From contig NZ_JAFKON010000002.1 in the NCBI RefSeq assembly GCF_022803015.1, positions 491,313 through 555,312 on the forward strand: a stretch of DNA of 64,000 bases, given 5' to 3'. Positions 60,687 through 64,000 of the stretch are shown piece by piece (positions within the stretch are counted from its first letter, which is position 1; each line of letters starts with the position of its first letter). A model generated the notes under the pieces. The model was given only the letters and a program-made list of their open reading frames with translations. It had not been told where the DNA came from and did no database searches. Origin of the DNA: Arthrobacter humicola. Lineage in GTDB: Bacteria > Actinomycetota > Actinomycetes > Actinomycetales > Micrococcaceae. The translations under genes and the position numbers were made by a program.

Positions 60687-60863
60687 TTGCCTAGGGTAGC
60701 AACGCGAAGGGTGCGCGAACCTGTTACCGGCGGGTAGTGACTTATGTGACGGTGGCGGAGGTGCCCCCGGCCGCTGCCGGGCTGGAATCGCGTGAAAGAC
60801 TAGTGCCGGACAGCCCGGAAGTTTTCGCCCCCGGTGTCCTGACTGAGTGAAGGGAACCACCAC

Positions 60864-61229
60864 ATGCTGGTCGCATTCTCCGTAGCACCCTCCGGTGACC
60901 CAGCCAACGGGCAAGCGCCCGGCGACGCGTCGGTCCACGACGCCGTCGCGGCGGCGGTGCGGATCGTCCGGGAGTCGGGCCTGCCCAACCGGACGAGTTC
61001 CATGTTCACCGAGATCGAGGGGGACTGGGACGAGGTCATGGACGTCGTCAAGCGGGCCACGGACGCGGTGGGCGCCTACGGTTCGCGCGTCTCGCTGGTC
61101 CTCAAGGCGGACATCCGGCCGGGCTACAGCGGCGAGCTGACCGGCAAGGTGGAACGGCTGGAAGACGCCATCGACGGGCAGGGCGCCGTCGGGGCCGGCC
61201 CGCAAATCCCAACCCGGCCGGGAAACTAG
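60864..61229 (+). CDS. MTH1187/YkoF-type thiamine-binding protein
   Basis: This 121-residue protein matches the thiamine-binding (DUF77/MTH1187) family: MLVAFSVAPSG, SVHDAVAAAVRIVRESGLPNRTSSMFTEIEGDWDEVMDVVKRA, and SRVSLVLKADIRPGYSGELTGKVERL. Family members form tetramers that bind thiamine or related molecules. I looked for a TPP riboswitch upstream and saw none. The last ~20 residues are a Gly-rich tail. Confidence 0.88.
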   Translation: MLVAFSVAPSGDPANGQAPGDASVHDAVAAAVRIVRESGLPNRTSSMFTEIEGDWDEVMDVVKRATDAVGAYGSRVSLVLKADIRPGYSGELTGKVERLEDAIDGQGAVGAGPQIPTRPGN

Positions 61230-61272
61230 GCGTACTGAGCCGGACCGCACGCCGAAACGCGGGCGGGAACGG

Positions 61273-61300
61273 CGCGCCCGGAGGGGTACCGCCGGGCGCG
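61273..61300 (+). terminator. GC hairpin after the thiamine-binding protein gene
   Basis: There is a 9-bp stem, CGCGCCCGG (61273-61281) with CCGGGCGCG (61292-61300), a 10-nt loop and no T-run. It lies 43 bp after the stop. Confidence 0.45.
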
Positions 61301-61321
61301 GGCGGCTGGAACACTGGGGGC

Positions 61322-61999
61322 ATGATCGAGCATCAATCCGCCCCCGGCTGGGTCGCCGTCGAGAACTTCCTCTCCGACGCGGTGGTCCGCCCGGACCGTT
61401 CACTCAAGCGCGCCGTCACCAGCGCGCTTGAGGCAGGCATGCCGCCCATCGAAGTGGCCCCCAACGCCGGCAAACTCCTGAAGCTGCTGGTCCAGCTCTC
61501 CGGTGCCCGCCGCGTCCTGGAGATCGGTACGCTGGCCGGCTTCAGCACCATCTGGATGGCCCAGGGACTGCCCGACGACGGCCGGCTGGTCACCTGCGAA
61601 TACCTCCCCCGGCACGCCCGCGTCGCGCGCACCAACGTTGACGACGCCGGGCTGGGCCACAAGGTGGACATCCGGGTCGGCGCGGCGCTGGACACCCTGC
61701 CCGAGCTGGAAAGCGAAGCCGGGCCGCCCTTCGATTTCGTGTTCATCGATGCCGACAAGGAAAACAACCCACACTACCTGGACTGGGCCATCCGGCTTGG
61801 CCGGCCCGGCACCACCATCGTGGTGGACAACGTCGTGTGGGAGGGTGCAGTGCTGGACGCGTCGATGGACCCGGTCAACGCCCCCGGAATCATCAGCACC
61901 CTCCAGATGATGGGCGATGACCCGCGGCTGGACGGCACCGTGATCCAGACCGTGGGTTCGAAAGGCTGGGACGGCTTCGCCCTCGCGATCGTCCGCTAG
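61322..61999 (+). CDS. SAM-dependent O-methyltransferase (class I)
   Basis: This 225-residue enzyme is of the caffeoyl-CoA/catechol O-methyltransferase family. The SAM motif VLEIGTLAGFSTIWMAQ is followed by LVTCEYLPRHA, the metal-binding VFIDADKENN and VVDNVVWEG. This arrangement requires a divalent metal. The actual acceptor is unknown. It stands alone between two intergenic hairpins or repeats. Confidence 0.93.
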   Translation: MIEHQSAPGWVAVENFLSDAVVRPDRSLKRAVTSALEAGMPPIEVAPNAGKLLKLLVQLSGARRVLEIGTLAGFSTIWMAQGLPDDGRLVTCEYLPRHARVARTNVDDAGLGHKVDIRVGAALDTLPELESEAGPPFDFVFIDADKENNPHYLDWAIRLGRPGTTIVVDNVVWEGAVLDASMDPVNAPGIISTLQMMGDDPRLDGTVIQTVGSKGWDGFALAIVR

Positions 62000-62074
62000 G
62001 TGCAAGAGATTGTCCGCCGGGGCGAACGCGCCGGTGGCAGCCGACCCCGTGAAGCGCCCGGCCACCCCCAAGTG

Positions 62075-62088
62075 CTAAGTATGCTTAG
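62075..62088. promoter_or_regulatory. Palindrome CTAAG-TATG-CTTAG
   Basis: This is a perfect 5-bp inverted repeat in an otherwise GC-rich gap, followed by ATTACTTG. The inner GTATGCTTA is identical to 10812-10820, and the arms resemble 14477-14496. It is a candidate operator for the acyl-CoA dehydrogenase unit. Confidence 0.4.
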
Positions 62089-62160
62089 ATTACTTGTCGA
62101 CGGCGCCAGCGATGGCGGCGCGGCCGCGGACGCGCAGGACTTCAGCCACGTGGCCGGGCC

Positions 62161-62202
62161 CAGCCCGATCCGCCCAGCCCGATCCGCCCAGCCCGATCCG
62201 CC
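62161..62202 (+). repeat. Three tandem 14-bp repeats (CAGCCCGATCCGCC)
   Basis: There are three exact copies and a partial fourth (62203-62210), immediately before GAAGGAA of the next gene. The period of 14 is not a multiple of three, and the repeat lies outside any gene. It is probably slippage-generated; copy number may vary. Confidence 0.85.
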
Positions 62203-62229
62203 CAGCCCGAAGGAACACAGGCAGCCGAA

Positions 62230-63336
62230 ATGAACGGGATCCCCATCTCGCACCACCCCCTACCTGTCCGGATCAGCTCCGCGGCCGCAGAGCTGGAGAC
62301 GATCAGCCCCCTGCTGTCCGAGGCGCAGGACGCCGTCGGCGATGTGCCGGCGCTGCTGGAGCTGGCCAAGGCGGCCGCGGCGGCGGCGCCCAAACCAGGG
62401 GACGGCCGGACCGCGTTCCTGTGGGAGATTCTGGCCTCCGTGACCGCCGTCGATGTCGCCGCCGGACGGGTGCTGGAACCACACCTGGATGCCGTGGCGA
62501 TCCTGGCCCAGGCCGGCGACGAGGCGGCACGGCACGGCCGGGACTGCCCGGACCCGGACGATGCCGACTTCGAGGGGACCTGGGGTGTGTTCGCCGCCGA
62601 GGCGCCCGGCCTGCGGCTCGAAGCCAAGGAAGCCGCAGACGGCTGGATCCTGCAGGGATCCAAGCCCTGGTGCTCGCTCGCCGCCCAGCTGGACCATGCC
62701 GTGCTGACGGCCCATCTGGAGGCCGGCGGCCGGGCCGCCTTCGCCGTCGACCTCCACGCGAACGGGGTGGGCTTCGCGAATCCGGAGTGGACCAGCCGGG
62801 GGCTGCGCGAGATTCCCAGCGGCACAGTCCACTTCGAGGCCGTTTCCGCCGTGCCCCTCGGCGGCGCCGGCTGGTATTACCAGCGCCCGGGTTTCGCGTG
62901 GGGCGGCATGGGCGTGGCTGCCTGCTGGCTCGGCGGCGCCGTCGCCGTGGCGCGCAGCTTCGCCGACTCCCTGCGGCACTCCGCCGACGGCGGACGGGAA
63001 CCGGACCAGATTGCACTGGCCCACCTCGGCGAGATTGACCGAACGCTGGCCGCCCTGACCGCCTACCTGGCCGGCACGGCCGCGAGGATCGACGCCGGCG
63101 AACTCTCGGACCGCGGTGCGTGGCAGGAAGCCCTGCGCGTGCGCGGCAGCGTGGCCGCCGCCGTCGAACGCGTCCAGGCGCTCGTGAGCCAAAATCTCGG
63201 TCCGGCCCCGCTCGCCTTTGACGAGCGCTACGGAAAACGGATGGCCGATCTCGCCCTGTACATCCGCCAGCACCACGCGATGCGCGACGACGCGCAGCTG
63301 GGCGCCCTGGCGCTGGCCGAAAGCAACCCATGGTGA
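62230..63336 (+). CDS. Acyl-CoA dehydrogenase-family protein
   Basis: This is a 368-residue flavoprotein of the acyl-CoA dehydrogenase superfamily. The middle domain region with DGWILQGSKPWCSLAAQLDHAVLTA and the helical C-terminal domain (FAWGGMGVAACWLGGAVAVARSF, then LDHxQI-like helices) are typical. The N-terminal helical domain is short and lacks clear substrate contacts. It shares its last bases with the PIG-L deacetylase gene, a pairing also seen in other actinobacteria in surface-glycan or small-molecule clusters. The substrate is unknown. Confidence 0.85.
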   Translation: MNGIPISHHPLPVRISSAAAELETISPLLSEAQDAVGDVPALLELAKAAAAAAPKPGDGRTAFLWEILASVTAVDVAAGRVLEPHLDAVAILAQAGDEAARHGRDCPDPDDADFEGTWGVFAAEAPGLRLEAKEAADGWILQGSKPWCSLAAQLDHAVLTAHLEAGGRAAFAVDLHANGVGFANPEWTSRGLREIPSGTVHFEAVSAVPLGGAGWYYQRPGFAWGGMGVAACWLGGAVAVARSFADSLRHSADGGREPDQIALAHLGEIDRTLAALTAYLAGTAARIDAGELSDRGAWQEALRVRGSVAAAVERVQALVSQNLGPAPLAFDERYGKRMADLALYIRQHHAMRDDAQLGALALAESNPW

Positions 63337-63980
63337 CCTTCACCCACAACGACGCCGGGACCACCGAGGCCGCCTGGGCCGGCAGCCGTGCCGCCGGGCT
63401 GCCGGACCTGCCGCTGGATGACGCGGCGCTCGCCGGCCGGGCCTTCGTCGTCCTGGCCGCGCACCCGGACGACGAATCGCTCGGGGCCGGCGGGCTGCTG
63501 GCGCGGCTGCACGCCGTCGGCGCCACGGTCCGCGTGCTGCTGTGCACGGCGGGGGAAGGATCCCACCCCGGCTCGCCAACGACGACGCCGGAACAGCTCG
63601 CGGCGGTCCGGCTGCAGGAGTTCGGCGACGCCCTGAAACGCCTTTCCGGAGCCGGGAACGGGGCCGGGGACGTGGCGTGGCAGTGCCTGGGCCTGCCCGA
63701 CGGTCACCTCGCCGGGCACCGGGAAGAGATCCGGAAGGCTGTCCGGGACGCGGTCCGGGAGGCGGCGGCCGTATGCGGTCGCGCCGCCGACGAGGTGGTC
63801 CTCGTGGCGCCCTACCGCTCCGATGGCCACACCGACCACGACGTCCTCGGATCCGTTGCCGCCGGGCTCAGCGCCGCGGCGGGCCACGCCCTCCTCGAAT
63901 ACCCCATCTGGTACTGGCTGTGGGCGGCACCAGGCGCGCCGGACGCCGGCGGCGACCCGGCGGGGGCGGCCGGCCTGACC
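63330..63980 (+). CDS. PIG-L family deacetylase (3' end missing)
   Basis: This is a zinc-dependent N-deacetylase of the LmbE/PIG-L family; relatives include mycothiol MshB and GlcNAc-PI deacetylase. The metal motif VVLAAHPDDESLGAGG, then CTAGEGSHPG and PYRSDGHTDHD (His-x-x-His/Asp site) are clear. Only 217 codons remain because the adapter replaces the rest; family members are about 220-300 residues, and in this context a methyltransferase domain may follow. ATG 63330 is used; GTG 63333 (GTGA overlap with the upstream stop) is equally plausible. Confidence 0.88.
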
Positions 63981-63999
63981 CTGTCTCTTATACACATCT
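63981..63999 (+). other. Tn5/Nextera mosaic-end adapter, not genomic
   Basis: The 19 bases CTGTCTCTTATACACATCT are the Tn5 mosaic end used in Nextera libraries, and the next base (G, 64000) fits the first base of the adjoining read adapter. Genomic sequence therefore stops at 63980. Reverse-strand translation of this segment produces the artefact peptide starts MYKRQ and MCIRD. Confidence 0.97.
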
Positions 64000-64000
64000 G

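Noticed and set aside
60687..60863. TPP riboswitch before the thiamine-binding protein gene
   Set aside because: The conserved TPP-riboswitch core sequences are not seen in the 177-bp leader.
60687..61403. N-terminal extension of the TetR regulator to about 449 residues
   Set aside because: The extra sequence is Arg/Pro/Gly-rich, antisense to the thiamine-binding protein gene, and the HTH begins normally after ATG 60686.
63228..63997. Reverse-strand proteins starting MYKRQ and MCIRD
   Set aside because: They are translations of the adapter joined to the antisense of the PIG-L gene.

Overview
The window is high-GC DNA from an actinobacterium, most likely a Micrococcaceae member of the Arthrobacter/Pseudarthrobacter group. 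This rests on codon use, GTG/TTG starts, 11-bp PhoP-type repeats, actinobacterial-type NarGHJI, LigD in Pol-PE-Lig order, and many small actinobacterial stress proteins. It reads as ordinary chromosome. I saw no phage, plasmid, insertion sequence, CRISPR array or rRNA. The last 19-20 bases are not genomic: they are the Tn5/Nextera mosaic-end adapter, so the right edge is a contig end inside a gene.

Layout. 0-9 kb: radA, a FUSC-type membrane protein, then a phosphate block (pstSCAB rightwards; a Pit-type transporter with its DUF47 partner leftwards). PHO-box-like repeats lie upstream of both phosphate units. 8.9-9.1 kb: an unexplained strongly structured RNA candidate. 10-17 kb: tRNA-Lys(TTT), a MarR regulator, a lactonase, a PrmC-like methyltransferase and a run of small stress genes (YtxH-like, GlsB-like, dodecin), then a CsoR/CstR-type regulator. 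17-23 kb: a FadR-type GntR regulator divergent from a sugar-acid operon (DUF1537 kinase, HIBADH-type dehydrogenase, GntP permease, class II FBA-like aldolase). 23-30 kb: acyltransferase, GNAT, STAS-like protein, SDR, second FUSC protein, MFS symporter.

30-34 kb: the two-component NHEJ system, ligD and ku, divergent across only 40 bp, with a small basic Rho_N/SAP-like protein next to them. 34-38.7 kb: fructose PTS operon fruR-fruK-fruA-ptsH read leftwards. 38.8-39.1 kb: a 112-bp tandem repeat built on a short palindrome. 40.5-44.3 kb: a broken LacI regulator with an intact operator, then beta-phosphoglucomutase and a GH65 disaccharide phosphorylase. 44-47 kb: MFS exporter, a membrane protein, pxpA. 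47.5-55.7 kb: respiratory nitrate reductase narGHJI plus a NarK-type transporter. 55.7-64 kb: DUF445, glycerophosphodiesterase, DoxX-like, AzlC/AzlD, TetR, thiamine-binding protein, O-methyltransferase, acyl-CoA dehydrogenase and a truncated PIG-L deacetylase.

The features most worth following up are the structured RNA at 8974-9069, the sugar-acid operon that pairs threonate/erythronate-type enzymes with an unexpected FBA-like aldolase, the palindrome-rich tandem repeat, a CstR-like sensor with no sulfur genes beside it, and a recurring TAAG-N4-CTTA-like site. All functional calls come from reading the sequence and knowledge of the families; no database search was run.
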